A stretch of DNA of 64,000 nt from Flavobacterium sp. HBTb2-11-1 (GCF_009826975.1 NZ_WUMO01000009.1:121048-185047); one strand, 5' to 3'; shown: positions 16,042-24,903, counted from the stretch's first letter. Made by a program: numbers and translations. Notes: a model not told the origin generated them from the letters alone.

Positions 16042-16070
16042 AAAGGGATTCAATTTAGAATCCCTTTTTT
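16042..16070 (+). terminator. Terminator after the FGE gene
   Basis: Perfect 10 bp stem AAAGGGATTC (16042-16051) with 16058-16067, loop of 6, followed by a T run. Confidence 0.9.
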
Positions 16071-16099
16071 TATTAATCCAGATATTGGGAAGCTAAATT

Positions 16100-16127
16100 T
16101 TGCAGCGGAAAAATTTTTCTATATTTG
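16100..16127 (+). promoter_or_regulatory. pepT promoter (-33 TTG, -7 TATATTTG)
   Basis: TTG at 16100-16102, a 17 bp gap, then TATATTTG at 16120-16127. This fits the Flavobacterium consensus TTG-N17-23-TAnnTTTG and lies 16 bp before the ATG. Confidence 0.7.
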
Positions 16128-16143
16128 CTAAAAATCTAAAAAA

Positions 16144-17421
16144 ATGCAACATATCATAGATCGTTTTATCAGTTATGTAACAATTGACACTGAATCGGAT
16201 CCAAATTCTCAAACAACTCCAAGCACGCAAAAACAATGGAATCTTGCCAATAAACTAGTTGACGAACTAAAAGCAATTGGCCTAGAAGATGTAACGATTG
16301 ATGACAAAGCCTATATCATGGCAACGCTTCCTAGCAATGTTGATCATGAAGTGCCAACAATTGGTTTTGTTTCTCATTTTGATACTTCTCCAGATTTTAG
16401 CGGAGCAAATGTAAAACCTCAAATCGTTGAAAATTACGACGGAAAAGATATTGTTCTGAATGCCGAAAAAAATATTGTTTTATCTCCAGACTACTTCAAA
16501 GATTTATTGCAATATAAAGGTCAAACAATCATTACAACTGACGGAACAACTCTGTTGGGTGCTGACGATAAAGCTGGAATTACTGAAATCGTTTCGGCAA
16601 TGGAGTATTTGATCCAACATCCCGAAATTAAACACGGAAAAATCAGAATTGGTTTTACTCCAGATGAAGAAATTGGTCGTGGTGCGCATCACTTTGATGT
16701 TGAAAAATTTGGAGCGCAATGGGCTTACACTATGGACGGAAGCCAGATTGGCGAATTGGAATACGAAAATTTCAACGCGGCTGGAGCTAAAATAACTTTC
16801 AAAGGAAAAAGCGTTCACCCGGGCTATGCAAAAGGAAAAATGATCAATTCTATGCTTTTGGCAAATGATTTCATCAACGAACTTCCAAAAGGAGAAACTC
16901 CTCAAGAAACTAGAGGTTATGAAGGTTTTTTCCATGTGCATCACATCAAAGGAAATATTGAAGAAACAGTTTTAGAGCTAATTATTCGCGATCATAACAG
17001 AAAGAAATTCGAAAAACGTAAAGAATTGATTCACAAATTAGCGAAACAATTCAATAAAAAATTCGCAAAGAAATTTGGCGAAGATATTGTAACTGCTGAA
17101 GTAAAAGATCAATATTACAACATGAAAGAAAAGGTTCTTCCTGTAAAATATATTGTAGACATTGCTGAAAAAGCAATGAGAGAATTGAATATTAAACCGA
17201 TCATTAAACCAATTCGCGGCGGAACTGACGGTTCTCAATTATCATTTATGGGACTGCCTTGTCCGAACATTTTTGCGGGCGGACATAATTTTCATGGAAA
17301 ATACGAATATGTTCCAGCAGAAAGCATTCAGAAAGCGACTGATGTTATTGTAAAAATAGCTGAATTAACCGCAATTCCTGGAATTTTTGACGCACCTGAA
17401 AAATCTAAGAAAAGAAAATAA
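16144..17421 (+). CDS. pepT: Peptidase T (tripeptide aminopeptidase)
   Basis: A cytosolic M20-family zinc peptidase that removes the N-terminal residue of tripeptides. Length of 425 aa is slightly above the usual 410 because of a basic tail (KSKKRK). Metal ligands and catalytic residues are visible: SHFDTSPD with H78 and D80, LLGADDKAG with D141 or D142, PDEEIGRG with E175/E176, MDGS with D198, and AGGHNFHGKYE near 390. Its stop codon shares one base with the start of the next gene, so the two are probably transcribed together from the promoter at 16100. Confidence 0.95.
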   Translation: MQHIIDRFISYVTIDTESDPNSQTTPSTQKQWNLANKLVDELKAIGLEDVTIDDKAYIMATLPSNVDHEVPTIGFVSHFDTSPDFSGANVKPQIVENYDGKDIVLNAEKNIVLSPDYFKDLLQYKGQTIITTDGTTLLGADDKAGITEIVSAMEYLIQHPEIKHGKIRIGFTPDEEIGRGAHHFDVEKFGAQWAYTMDGSQIGELEYENFNAAGAKITFKGKSVHPGYAKGKMINSMLLANDFINELPKGETPQETRGYEGFFHVHHIKGNIEETVLELIIRDHNRKKFEKRKELIHKLAKQFNKKFAKKFGEDIVTAEVKDQYYNMKEKVLPVKYIVDIAEKAMRELNIKPIIKPIRGGTDGSQLSFMGLPCPNIFAGGHNFHGKYEYVPAESIQKATDVIVKIAELTAIPGIFDAPEKSKKRK

Positions 17422-18008
17422 TGGAATCCAAATCCGAAAATAAAGGCATGTGGAAATATGGCGCACAATGGGAAGAAGAATTGATTCTGCTAAAAGCCAT
17501 AATTGACAAAACAGAACTGACTGAAACCACAAAATGGGGCGGTCCAGTTTATGTTTACGAAAAGAAAAACGTAATTGGCCTTGGCGGATTTAAAGATTAT
17601 TTTGCAATATGGTTTTTTAATGGCGTTTTCTTAAAAGACGAGAAAAAGAAATTGATAAATGCTCAAGAGGAAGTAACAAAATCTTTGCGCCAATGGCGAT
17701 TTTATTCTAAAGAAGAGATTGACGAAAAAGTGATTTTAGAATATATCAAAGAAGCTATTGAAAACGAAAAACAAGAGAAAGTCATTAAACCCGCAAAAAA
17801 AGAAGCAATCGTTTCAGAACTTTTAAATGCAGAAATGGCTAAAAACCCAGATTTAAAGTTTGCTTTCGAAAAATTTTCTCCTTATAAACAATATGAATTT
17901 TTAGAATATATTGAAACAGCCAAACAGGAAAAAACAAAACTTTCAAGAATCGAAAAAGTGATTCCGATGATTTTGGTGAATGTGGGGCTGAATGATAAAT
18001 ACAGGTAG
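17421..18008 (+). CDS. YdeI/DUF1801-type protein
   Basis: A 195 aa cytosolic protein. The N-terminal part (TKWGGPVYVYEKKNVIGLGGFKDYFAIWFFNGVFLKD, about 37-75) is the DUF1801 fold; the C-terminal part has NPDLKFAFEKFSPYKQYEFLEYIETAK, the helical segment typical of YdeI/OmpD-associated proteins. The family is annotated as bacteriocin-protection-related on thin evidence and its biochemistry is unknown. It is coupled to pepT through a shared base in TAATG and is followed by a strong palindromic terminator at 18055-18096. Confidence 0.78.
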   Translation: MESKSENKGMWKYGAQWEEELILLKAIIDKTELTETTKWGGPVYVYEKKNVIGLGGFKDYFAIWFFNGVFLKDEKKKLINAQEEVTKSLRQWRFYSKEEIDEKVILEYIKEAIENEKQEKVIKPAKKEAIVSELLNAEMAKNPDLKFAFEKFSPYKQYEFLEYIETAKQEKTKLSRIEKVIPMILVNVGLNDKYR

Positions 18009-18012
18009 TTTT

Positions 18013-18046
18013 TTGAAATTCCAAATTTTCTAAATTCCAAATTCCA
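18013..18046. repeat. AAATTCC-type repeat copy
   Basis: Contains three AAATTCC words. Paired in inverted orientation with GGAATTT words at 18252-18274, on either side of the terminator and of the repeat at 18100-18205. Confidence 0.55.
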
Positions 18047-18054
18047 AGCTTTAC

Positions 18055-18096
18055 AAAACCTTTGTCAAAGTTTTAAAACTTTGACGAAGGTTTTTT
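18055..18096 (+). terminator. Palindromic terminator after the YdeI-like gene
   Basis: Adjacent 20 bp arms (18055-18074 and 18075-18094) pair with one mismatch and are followed by a T run. The words CTTTGTCAAAG and CTTTGAC suggest it is also a repeat element. Confidence 0.75.
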
Positions 18097-18099
18097 CTT

Positions 18100-18205
18100 T
18101 TTTGTCATTTCGACCGAAGGGCGAAATCACACTCGTGAATCTACAAAGATTGGCAACATAGATTATAAAATTTCTCGCGAAGATTTCTCATTCGAAATGA
18201 CAAAA
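18100..18205. repeat. GTCATTTCGA-type inverted repeat element
   Basis: TTTTGTCATTTCGA at 18100-18113 is exactly complementary in inverted sense to 18192-18205. Inside, GAAGGGCGAAATC and GAAGATTTCTC continue the partial symmetry. I recall this type of element as widespread between genes in Bacteroidota. It lies between convergent genes. Confidence 0.75.
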
Positions 18206-18281
18206 CTGTGCGCATAAAAAAATCCCAAACTCCATTTTTGGAATTTGGGATTTATAATTTTATTGGAATTTTAAAAAAAGC

Positions 18282-18557
18282 TTAAGCTTTTTTATTCAAA
18301 GCAGCGCTCAATTCTAAAGAAATTGCAGAACGCTCTAATTTTAATTTTCCAGACATCGTTTCGATTACAACAGTAGTTTCTGCTAATTCAGCAATTTTAC
18401 CGTGGAAACCACTTTTTGTAACTATTTTATCACCTACTTTAAGGTTGCTTTCAAATTCTTTTTCGTTTTTAGCTCTTTTTTGCTGTGGTCTAATCATGAA
18501 GAAATAGATTACCACGAACATTAAAAGGAATGGCGCAAATTGAGATAATTGTCCCAT
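18282..18557 (-). CDS. yajC: Preprotein translocase subunit YajC
   Basis: A 91 aa single-pass membrane protein, part of the SecDF-YajC complex that assists protein export. One N-terminal helix (FAPFLLMFVVIYFFMIRPQQKR, about 7-28) is followed by the conserved RPQQKRAKNEKEFESNLKVGDKIVTKSGFHGKI region characteristic of YajC. It lies 75 bp downstream of nusB in the same direction and is probably cotranscribed with it. Confidence 0.95.
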   Translation of the reverse strand: MGQLSQFAPFLLMFVVIYFFMIRPQQKRAKNEKEFESNLKVGDKIVTKSGFHGKIAELAETTVVIETMSGKLKLERSAISLELSAALNKKA

Positions 18558-18632
18558 AATTTAAATTTATTTTTGATTTATATTTATTTTTTTTCTTGGA
18601 ATTTCTTATTTAAAATTTGGAATTTTCCTGAA

Positions 18633-19577
18633 TTACATCAATCCTCTACCAACTTTTACCATCTTTTTATTGGCAGTTAGTTCTTTAACTAGATTATCCA
18701 AAATTCCGTTGATAAAAATACTACTTTTTGGTGTAGAATACTCTTTCGCAATTTCTAAATATTCGTTAAGAGTTACTTTTACTGGAATTGAAGGGAATTT
18801 AATAAACTCGCAAATTGCCATTTTTAAGATAATTGTATCAATTTCGGCAATACGGTCACTGTCCCAGTTTGGCGTTTTATCTTCGTATTCTTTTGCAAAA
18901 GCACTTTCGTTTAAAACTGTTCTTCTGAATAGATCTTTTGCAAAATCTTTATCTTCAATATCCTTATACAATTTCGGCACTCTAAAATCGTCTGGATCTT
19001 CTGTTTTAATGGCTTTCAGTTGTTTAATGATGTGCGTGTTTACAACCGGAATATCATCAACCCAAGTCAATTTATCATCTTCTAAATACTCATATAATTT
19101 TTCATTCGGAACAATAACATTTTCAAATAAATCAATGATGAATTGTCTGTCCTCTTCAAACGTGTTAACGTTATTGCTCATGTATTTTTTGTAGATATCG
19201 CTTGCTTTAATGTCATTTAACAGCAAAATAATATAATCGTCGTTTAAAGACCAGTTATTGATTTTACGGTTTTCTAAAGCAATACTAAGAGAATTACTTT
19301 CTGCTAAAAGCTGGAAGATTTTGTTTTTGATGAACTTTTCGTTCGGATTACGTTCTGCTGGAGTAGCAAGGTGTTTTTTACTTGATAGATGCAAATAGAT
19401 AGCTTCTTTTTTGCAAATTTCTATCAATGAAGAAAGCATTATAAGATATAAGTCCTGAATATTATCTATGCTATAAAAAAGGAATTTCTCTTCTTTTTCC
19501 ATATTATCAGAACCGCTTTGGTGCATTGCATAAATGGATTGCATTACTTTAACGCGTATGTGTCTTCTATTTACCAC
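18633..19577 (-). CDS. nusB: Transcription antitermination protein NusB (long form)
   Basis: NusB binds boxA RNA with NusE (S10) and promotes rRNA antitermination. The N-terminal RRHIRVKVMQSIYAMHQ and the C-terminal part (TPNWDSDRIAEIDTIILKMAICEFIKFPSIPVKVTLNEYLEIAKEYSTPKSSIFINGILDNL) are diagnostic. At 314 aa it is twice the Escherichia coli length because of a middle insertion of about 150 residues, usual for Bacteroidota. The start is a GTG at 19577; a -7 match lies at 19606-19613. Downstream comes yajC. Confidence 0.95.
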   Translation of the reverse strand: MVNRRHIRVKVMQSIYAMHQSGSDNMEKEEKFLFYSIDNIQDLYLIMLSSLIEICKKEAIYLHLSSKKHLATPAERNPNEKFIKNKIFQLLAESNSLSIALENRKINNWSLNDDYIILLLNDIKASDIYKKYMSNNVNTFEEDRQFIIDLFENVIVPNEKLYEYLEDDKLTWVDDIPVVNTHIIKQLKAIKTEDPDDFRVPKLYKDIEDKDFAKDLFRRTVLNESAFAKEYEDKTPNWDSDRIAEIDTIILKMAICEFIKFPSIPVKVTLNEYLEIAKEYSTPKSSIFINGILDNLVKELTANKKMVKVGRGLM

Positions 19578-19605
19578 CGTGTAAGAACATTTAAAAATTA
19601 GTCTG

Positions 19606-19613
19606 CAAAAGTA
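19606..19613 (-). promoter_or_regulatory. Candidate nusB promoter -7 element
   Basis: Minus-strand TACTTTTG matches TAnnTTTG, 28 bp before the GTG start. Confidence 0.45.
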
Positions 19614-19651
19614 TAACTTTTGATGCGTATTTTAAAATTAATTCGTAAAAA

Positions 19652-19807
19652 AGTCGCAGTTTTCAGTCGCAGTTTTCAGTGTTCTTTAAAATAGTAGTTG
19701 CTGGTATGCAGTTTTCAGTCGCAGTTTTCAGTCGCAGTTTTCGGTATTAAGCGAAAACAAAAAGTCTCAGTTTCCAGTAGATCTGAAAACTGAGACTGAG
19801 ACTGTAA
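19652..19807. repeat. 13 bp tandem repeat AGTCGCAGTTTTC and inverted partner
   Basis: AGTCGCAGTTTTC occurs at 19652 and 19665 (in tandem), and again as a partial and two full units from about 19708 to 19743. The inverse words GAAAACTGAGACTGAGACTG follow at 19784-19803, so the whole could fold into a large hairpin between nusB and the leucine dehydrogenase gene. A related copy is at 24904-24960. Confidence 0.75.
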
Positions 19808-19816
19808 ACTCAAAAA

Positions 19817-20923
19817 TTACTTAGAAGCGTTCTCTTTTCTTCTTTGATCAATTCTGTTTTGAGCAATTGTAAGAGCAGCTTTATGAGTTGTGATATTATT
19901 TTTAGCAGCGAAATCTATAATTTCTAAAGTTGTATTATAGATGTTTTCTGTTTTGCTCATGATTTCAGCTTTACCGTAGTTTGCTAATTCAGCATAAACA
20001 TTGATAATTCCACCAGCATTGATTAAGAAATCTGGAGCGTATAAAATTCCTCTTTCCTGTAATCTTGCTCCGTGAACATTTTCGTCAGCTAATTGGTTGT
20101 TTGCTGCACCAGCAATAACTTTAGCTTTAATTTTATCTACTGTACTATCATTGATTGTTGCTCCCATTGCACATGGCGCGTAGATATCAACATCTGCAGT
20201 ATACAAATCTTCACCAGTATAAATGGCTGCATTGTATTTTGAAGCAACTTGGTATAATTTTTCTTCGTTGATATCAGAAATAGTTACCTGTGCTCCTTCT
20301 TTAGTTAAATACTCAACCAAAGTTTCTCCCACGTGTCCAATTCCTTGTACCAAAACTTTTTTACCGTCTAAAACATCAGTACCAAACTGACTTTTAGCAG
20401 CAGCTTTCATACCTAAATAAACACCGTAAGCAGTTACAGGAGAAGGGTTTCCAGAACCACCTCTTTCTTCAGAAATCCCCGTAACATAAGGGGTTACATC
20501 TCTTACAGTATCCATGTCTTTCGTTTCCATTCCGACATCTTCTGCAGTAATATATCTTCCGCTAAGTGAATGAACAAATTCACCAAACTTACGCATTAAT
20601 TCAGGCGTTTTTTGAGTTTTAGCATCACCGATAATAACGGCTTTACCTCCACCAATATTTAGTCCAGTAATGGCAGATTTAAACGTCATACCTCTAGAAA
20701 GGCGTAAAACATCGTTTAAAGCTTCCCATTCTGTGTTATAATTCCACATTCTGGTTCCTCCCAAAGCTGGCCCCATAACCGAATTATGAATACCAATAAT
20801 TGCTTTTAAACCTGTATCTTTGTCATTGCAAAATACAATTTGTTCGTGATCGTCAAAAGATAATTGACCAAAAACAGGATCCATTTTTTGAAGTTCCTTT
20901 CCAGTTGCGAAAGTTGCATCCAT
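19817..20923 (-). CDS. Leucine dehydrogenase (Glu/Leu/Phe/Val dehydrogenase family)
   Basis: Catalyses the reversible NAD-dependent deamination of leucine and other branched-chain amino acids. Length (368 aa) and sequence fit leucine dehydrogenase better than the 430 aa and longer glutamate dehydrogenases. The substrate-binding region has GPALGGTRMW at 52-60, K82 in RGMTFKSAITGLN and K94 in IGGGKAVIIGD; the NAD Rossmann motif is GIGHVGETL near 195. DFLINAGGIINVYAEL is conserved near 300. The gene stands alone, with a -7 match at 20974-20981. Phenylalanine or valine specificity cannot be excluded. Confidence 0.9.
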   Translation of the reverse strand: MDATFATGKELQKMDPVFGQLSFDDHEQIVFCNDKDTGLKAIIGIHNSVMGPALGGTRMWNYNTEWEALNDVLRLSRGMTFKSAITGLNIGGGKAVIIGDAKTQKTPELMRKFGEFVHSLSGRYITAEDVGMETKDMDTVRDVTPYVTGISEERGGSGNPSPVTAYGVYLGMKAAAKSQFGTDVLDGKKVLVQGIGHVGETLVEYLTKEGAQVTISDINEEKLYQVASKYNAAIYTGEDLYTADVDIYAPCAMGATINDSTVDKIKAKVIAGAANNQLADENVHGARLQERGILYAPDFLINAGGIINVYAELANYGKAEIMSKTENIYNTTLEIIDFAAKNNITTHKAALTIAQNRIDQRRKENASK

Positions 20924-20973
20924 AGCGCTAGTATTAATTAGGTTAAAATTATGAATTCGTCAAAAAGACATCC

Positions 20974-20981
20974 CAAACATA
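20974..20981 (-). promoter_or_regulatory. Candidate leucine dehydrogenase promoter -7 element
   Basis: Minus-strand TATGTTTG matches TAnnTTTG, 50 bp before the start. Confidence 0.4.
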
Positions 20982-21127
20982 ATTAAAAAATACACATGCG
21001 CTAATTTTTTGTCTTTAAAATAACAATTTTACAATATAATTGTTTTGATTAAATCGCAAATTATTATAATTTTATTTAATAATAATTCTTAAATCTAAAT
21101 CAATTCAATATCATATTTCTTAAAAAA

Positions 21128-22906
21128 ATGAAAGAATTAAGCTATTTAAACAAATATTTCATCAAATATAAATACAGTTTCTCGCTAGGAATTTTAATCA
21201 CCATAATCGCACAAATATTTTCTCTATTTACTCCAAAGCTTATTAGCAAGTCTTTAAACGCTATTGAAAATTTTGACAAGCTTTCTGCTGCAGAGCAAAA
21301 ATCAGAAATAGTAATCGCAACTTTTCGTCAGGATCTCATTCATAATGTGCTACTTATCATTGGAACGACTATCGTTGCAGGTTTTTTGACCTTTTTAATG
21401 CGCCAGACTTTAATCGTAATGTCGCGCCATATTGAGTTTGACTTAAAAAATGAAGTTTTTAGACAATACGAGAATCTTTCACAAAATTTCTACAAACAAA
21501 ATAGAACAGGAGATTTGATGAACCGCATCAGCGAAGACGTTTCAAAAGTCCGTATGTATGTTGGGCCAGCCGTAATGTATACTATAAATACAGCTATCCG
21601 TTTTGCCATCGTTATATTATATATGTACAATGTATCGCCGTTGCTTACCTTATATACTATATTGCCGTTGCCAATTCTTTCGTATTGTATTTTCAAGTTA
21701 AGCTCAGAAATCAACAAACGAAGCACCACGTTCCAGCAATATCTTTCTAAAGTTTCGAGTTTTACACAAGAAATATTTTCAGGTATTCGAGTTATTAAAG
21801 CCTATTCATTAGAAAATCAGCATCAAAATAATATGGTTGATCTTGCCGAAGAAAGCAAACGCAAAAGCTTAAGTCTTGCCAGAGTTCAATCTTTATTTGG
21901 TCCATTGATGATTGCGCTTATTGGAATCAGTAATTTGGTTGTAATTTATTTTGGAGGTGTCATGTACATCAACGGAAGCATTCCAAACATCGGAACCATC
22001 GCAGAGTTTATATTATATGTAAATATGCTGACTTGGCCGGTTGCTTCTTTAGGATGGGTTTCTTCTATGGTTCAAGAGGCAGAAGCTTCTCAGAAACGTT
22101 TGAATGAATTCTTGAAAATTGAACCAGAAATCAAAAACAACAATGAAAACACTTCAGAAATCCAAGGAAATATCTCTTTTGAAAATGTTTCTTTCACCTA
22201 TCAGGATACTAATATCGAAGCTTTGAAAAACGTTTCTTTTACAGTAAAAAAAGGAGAAACATTAGCCATTTTAGGAAAAACGGGGTCTGGAAAATCGACT
22301 ATCCTTTCTTTGATTTCAAGATTGTATGACGTAACCGAAGGAGAAGTTAAAATTGACGGAAATGAAATCAGCACTTTAAACCTGAATGATCTTCGTAATA
22401 ATATCGGAATCGTGCCTCAAGATGCTTTTTTATTTTCGGATACGATTAAGAATAACATCAAATTCGGAAATCAAAACGCTACTGATGAAGAAGTAATCGA
22501 AGCGGCTAAAAATGCAGTTGTTCACGACAATATTATTGCCTTTAACAAACAGTATGACACCGTTTTAGGAGAAAGAGGAATCACACTTTCGGGAGGACAA
22601 AAACAGCGTGTCTCTATTGCAAGAGCGATTATTAAAAACCCTGCCATTTTACTTTTTGACGACTGTTTGTCTGCTGTGGATACGGAAACCGAAGAAATGA
22701 TTTTGAATAATTTGTTCGAAATTTCTAAAGACAAAACAACTATAATTGTGAGTCATCGAGTATCATCGGCCAAGAATGCAGATAAAATTATTATACTCGA
22801 AGATGGTAAGATAATTCAACAAGGTTCTCATAATCAATTAATAAATCAAGAGGGATATTACGCATCGTTATATTTAAAACAACTTTCGGAAAAAGAATTA
22901 CTTTAA
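21128..22906 (+). CDS. ABC exporter, fused permease and ATPase
   Basis: A 592 aa half-transporter: six membrane helices over about residues 17-310 and an ATPase domain from 345. Walker A is GKTGSGKST (383-391), the Q-loop is VPQDAFLF near 430, the signature is LSGGQ (487-491) and the switch histidine is H543 in VSHRVS. The Walker B segment reads ILLFDDCLSAVD: D512 stands where the catalytic glutamate normally is, as in the degenerate half of heterodimeric exporters such as BmrC. No partner subunit is encoded beside it, so it may homodimerise with weak ATPase sites or pair with a distant gene. Substrate unknown. Confidence 0.93.
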   Translation: MKELSYLNKYFIKYKYSFSLGILITIIAQIFSLFTPKLISKSLNAIENFDKLSAAEQKSEIVIATFRQDLIHNVLLIIGTTIVAGFLTFLMRQTLIVMSRHIEFDLKNEVFRQYENLSQNFYKQNRTGDLMNRISEDVSKVRMYVGPAVMYTINTAIRFAIVILYMYNVSPLLTLYTILPLPILSYCIFKLSSEINKRSTTFQQYLSKVSSFTQEIFSGIRVIKAYSLENQHQNNMVDLAEESKRKSLSLARVQSLFGPLMIALIGISNLVVIYFGGVMYINGSIPNIGTIAEFILYVNMLTWPVASLGWVSSMVQEAEASQKRLNEFLKIEPEIKNNNENTSEIQGNISFENVSFTYQDTNIEALKNVSFTVKKGETLAILGKTGSGKSTILSLISRLYDVTEGEVKIDGNEISTLNLNDLRNNIGIVPQDAFLFSDTIKNNIKFGNQNATDEEVIEAAKNAVVHDNIIAFNKQYDTVLGERGITLSGGQKQRVSIARAIIKNPAILLFDDCLSAVDTETEEMILNNLFEISKDKTTIIVSHRVSSAKNADKIIILEDGKIIQQGSHNQLINQEGYYASLYLKQLSEKELL

Positions 22907-22959
22907 TTGTTGCGTAATAGATAATTTTTTATGATTTTTGAGTACTATTAATTCCAAAA

Positions 22960-23343
22960 ATGATAGAACGTATTATGAGAGAAAATGACATGTTAGAAAA
23001 AGAAGAGATTTTTTCTAAAGTATTACGCGCAGGAAGAAGAACTTATTTCTTTGATGTGAGAGCTACCAAAGCCGATGATTATTATATCACGATTACAGAA
23101 AGCAAAAAATTTACTGAAGAAGATGGTTCTTTTCACTTCAAAAAACACAAAATCTATTTATACAAAGAAGATTTCAGTGCTTTCTCCGAAATATTAGAAG
23201 AAATGACTTCTTATGTTTTAAACCACAAAGGCGAAGAAGTAATTTCTGAAAGACACCAAAAAGATTTTAAAAAAGAATACAGCTCTGAAAAGACTGAAAG
23301 CCAAAGATCTAGTTTTACAGATATCGATTTTGATGATATTTAA
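22960..23343 (+). CDS. DUF3276/PUR-family nucleic-acid-binding protein
   Basis: A 127 aa cytosolic protein whose core, EEIFSKVLRAGRRTYFFDVRATKADDYYITITESKK (about 15-50), and KKHKIYLYKEDFSAFSEIL, match the PUR (purine-rich element binding) fold of DUF3276. Such proteins bind single-stranded DNA or RNA, and dimerise. The C-terminal 30 residues are charged and disordered. The start used is the first ATG at 22960; ATGs at 22975 and 22990 are possible alternatives because the conserved domain begins near residue 15. It lies 53 bp after the ABC exporter gene. Followed by a terminator. Confidence 0.82.
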   Translation: MIERIMRENDMLEKEEIFSKVLRAGRRTYFFDVRATKADDYYITITESKKFTEEDGSFHFKKHKIYLYKEDFSAFSEILEEMTSYVLNHKGEEVISERHQKDFKKEYSSEKTESQRSSFTDIDFDDI

Positions 23344-23368
23344 TCAAAAATCATCTACATAAAGTAGG

Positions 23369-23402
23369 AGTCCAATTTGTTCTGCATTTTGGACTTTTTT
23401 TA
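23369..23402 (+). terminator. Terminator after the PUR-family gene
   Basis: AGTCCAA stem (23369-23375) pairs with 23389-23395, followed by seven T. Confidence 0.75.
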
Positions 23403-23504
23403 TATATTTATTTGTGAGATGTGATTTGTAAAATGTGAGACGCACATTAACTTAATCTCACTTCTAACATTTCAAAATTACATTTTACTTTTAACCAACA
23501 AAAA

Positions 23505-24329
23505 ATGAAAAAATTAATTATTCTCCTAAGCTTCTTCCTTTACGGAATTTCATTATCTGCCCAGAATATAGAATATGAAACGAAAAATAATATCCAATAT
23601 TATAGTGCAGCTGTAAATAAGTCCGATAAATATATCAGCGAAAGATGTGTGTTGGATATTTATTACCCTAAAAACAAAACTGGATTTGCCACAATCGTAT
23701 GGTTTCACGGCGGCGGATTGACTGGCGGAAACAAAGAAATCCCAGAAGCTTTAAAAAACAAAGGTTTTGCAATTATTGGAGTAAATTATAGATTGTCTCC
23801 AAAAGTAAAAGCCGAAAAAGCTATTGAAGATGCTGCCGCAGCTGTTGCTTGGGCTTTTAATACTATTTCGAATTATGGTGGCGATAAATCTCAGATTTTT
23901 GTTTCTGGACATTCTGCAGGAGGATATTTAGGAATGATGATTGGCTTAGATAAGAAATATCTTCAAAAAGAAAACATTGACGCCAATCAAATTGCTGGAC
24001 TTATTCCGTTTAGCGGACAATGCATTACGCATTTCGAAATTAGAAGAGAAAACGGAATTCCTGAAAAACAACCAACAATTGACCAATTTGCTCCGTTGTA
24101 TCATGTTCGTGCTGACGCTCCGCCAATGTTATTAATTACTGGAGATCGCGAACTGGAAATGCTTGGGCGTTATGAAGAAAACGCATACATGGCCAGAATG
24201 ATGAAACTGGTTGGACATACGCAAACAAAATTATACGAATTGGATGGTTACGGCCACGGAATGACAGAACCTGGTTTTCCGCTTTTGGTTAATGAAGTAA
24301 ACCGAATTTTAAAAGAACGTAAAAAATAA
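23505..24329 (+). CDS. Exported alpha/beta hydrolase (esterase/lipase-like)
   Basis: A 274 aa hydrolase with a signal peptide (LIILLSFFLYGISLSAQ). The oxyanion motif FHGGGLTGG (about 69-77) and the nucleophile elbow SGHSAGGYLG (about 138-147) are those of the BD-FAE/hormone-sensitive-lipase-like families; the acid is in LLITGDRELEM and the histidine in GYGHGMTEPG. It should act in the periplasm or outside on carboxylic esters; the substrate is unknown. The next hydrolase gene starts 24 bp downstream, so the two are probably cotranscribed. Confidence 0.85.
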   Translation: MKKLIILLSFFLYGISLSAQNIEYETKNNIQYYSAAVNKSDKYISERCVLDIYYPKNKTGFATIVWFHGGGLTGGNKEIPEALKNKGFAIIGVNYRLSPKVKAEKAIEDAAAAVAWAFNTISNYGGDKSQIFVSGHSAGGYLGMMIGLDKKYLQKENIDANQIAGLIPFSGQCITHFEIRRENGIPEKQPTIDQFAPLYHVRADAPPMLLITGDRELEMLGRYEENAYMARMMKLVGHTQTKLYELDGYGHGMTEPGFPLLVNEVNRILKERKK

Positions 24330-24353
24330 TCACTAAATAAAAATTCCACGGCA

Positions 24354-24899
24354 ATGGAGACACAACTATTAATTATACCAGGACTTGGAGATTCTGGAGA
24401 AAAACACTGGCAAACTTTTTGGCATAAAAAATTTGAAAACTCAATTCGCGTTGTACAAGACAATTGGGATGAACCAATTCTAGAAGAATGGCTTGACCGA
24501 TTAAACGAAAATATTTCTAATCTTGATAAACCCACTATTTTAGTGGCACACAGCTTGGCTGTTTCATTGGTTTTGCATTGGGCAGAAAAATACCATAATC
24601 CGAATATTATCGGCGCTTTTTTAGTCGCTCCTGCTGATGTTGACTCACCTCAACACACACCAGAATCCATAAGAAATTTTTCACCAATACCTCTTTATAA
24701 ATTACCATTTCCGTCTGTAGTCGTTGCAAGCGAAAATGATCCTTATGCTTCTTTTGAAAGAAAAAAACTCTTCGCTGAAAAATGGGGAAGCGATTTTGTA
24801 AATATTGGCCAGCAAGGCCATATCAACTCTGATTCTGATTTGAAATATTGGGAAGAAGGACAATTGATTCTTAAACAGTTTATTGAAAAAATTGGTTAA
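24354..24899 (+). CDS. RBBP9/YdeN-family serine hydrolase
   Basis: A 181 aa cytosolic alpha/beta hydrolase. It opens with LLIIPGLGDSGEKHWQTFW, the family signature, and has the nucleophile elbow VAHSLAVSLVLHW (about 62-74), the aspartate in VVASENDPYASFERKKLFAEKWGS, and the histidine in IGQQGHINSDSD, all typical of the RBBP9/YdeN group. Physiological substrates of this family in bacteria are not known. It follows the exported hydrolase gene closely. Confidence 0.88.
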   Translation: METQLLIIPGLGDSGEKHWQTFWHKKFENSIRVVQDNWDEPILEEWLDRLNENISNLDKPTILVAHSLAVSLVLHWAEKYHNPNIIGAFLVAPADVDSPQHTPESIRNFSPIPLYKLPFPSVVVASENDPYASFERKKLFAEKWGSDFVNIGQQGHINSDSDLKYWEEGQLILKQFIEKIG

Positions 24900-24903
24900 G
24901 TGT

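Noticed and set aside
19652..19807. CRISPR-like array from 13 bp repeats
   Set aside because: Repeats are tandem with no unique spacers, and inverted complements are present.
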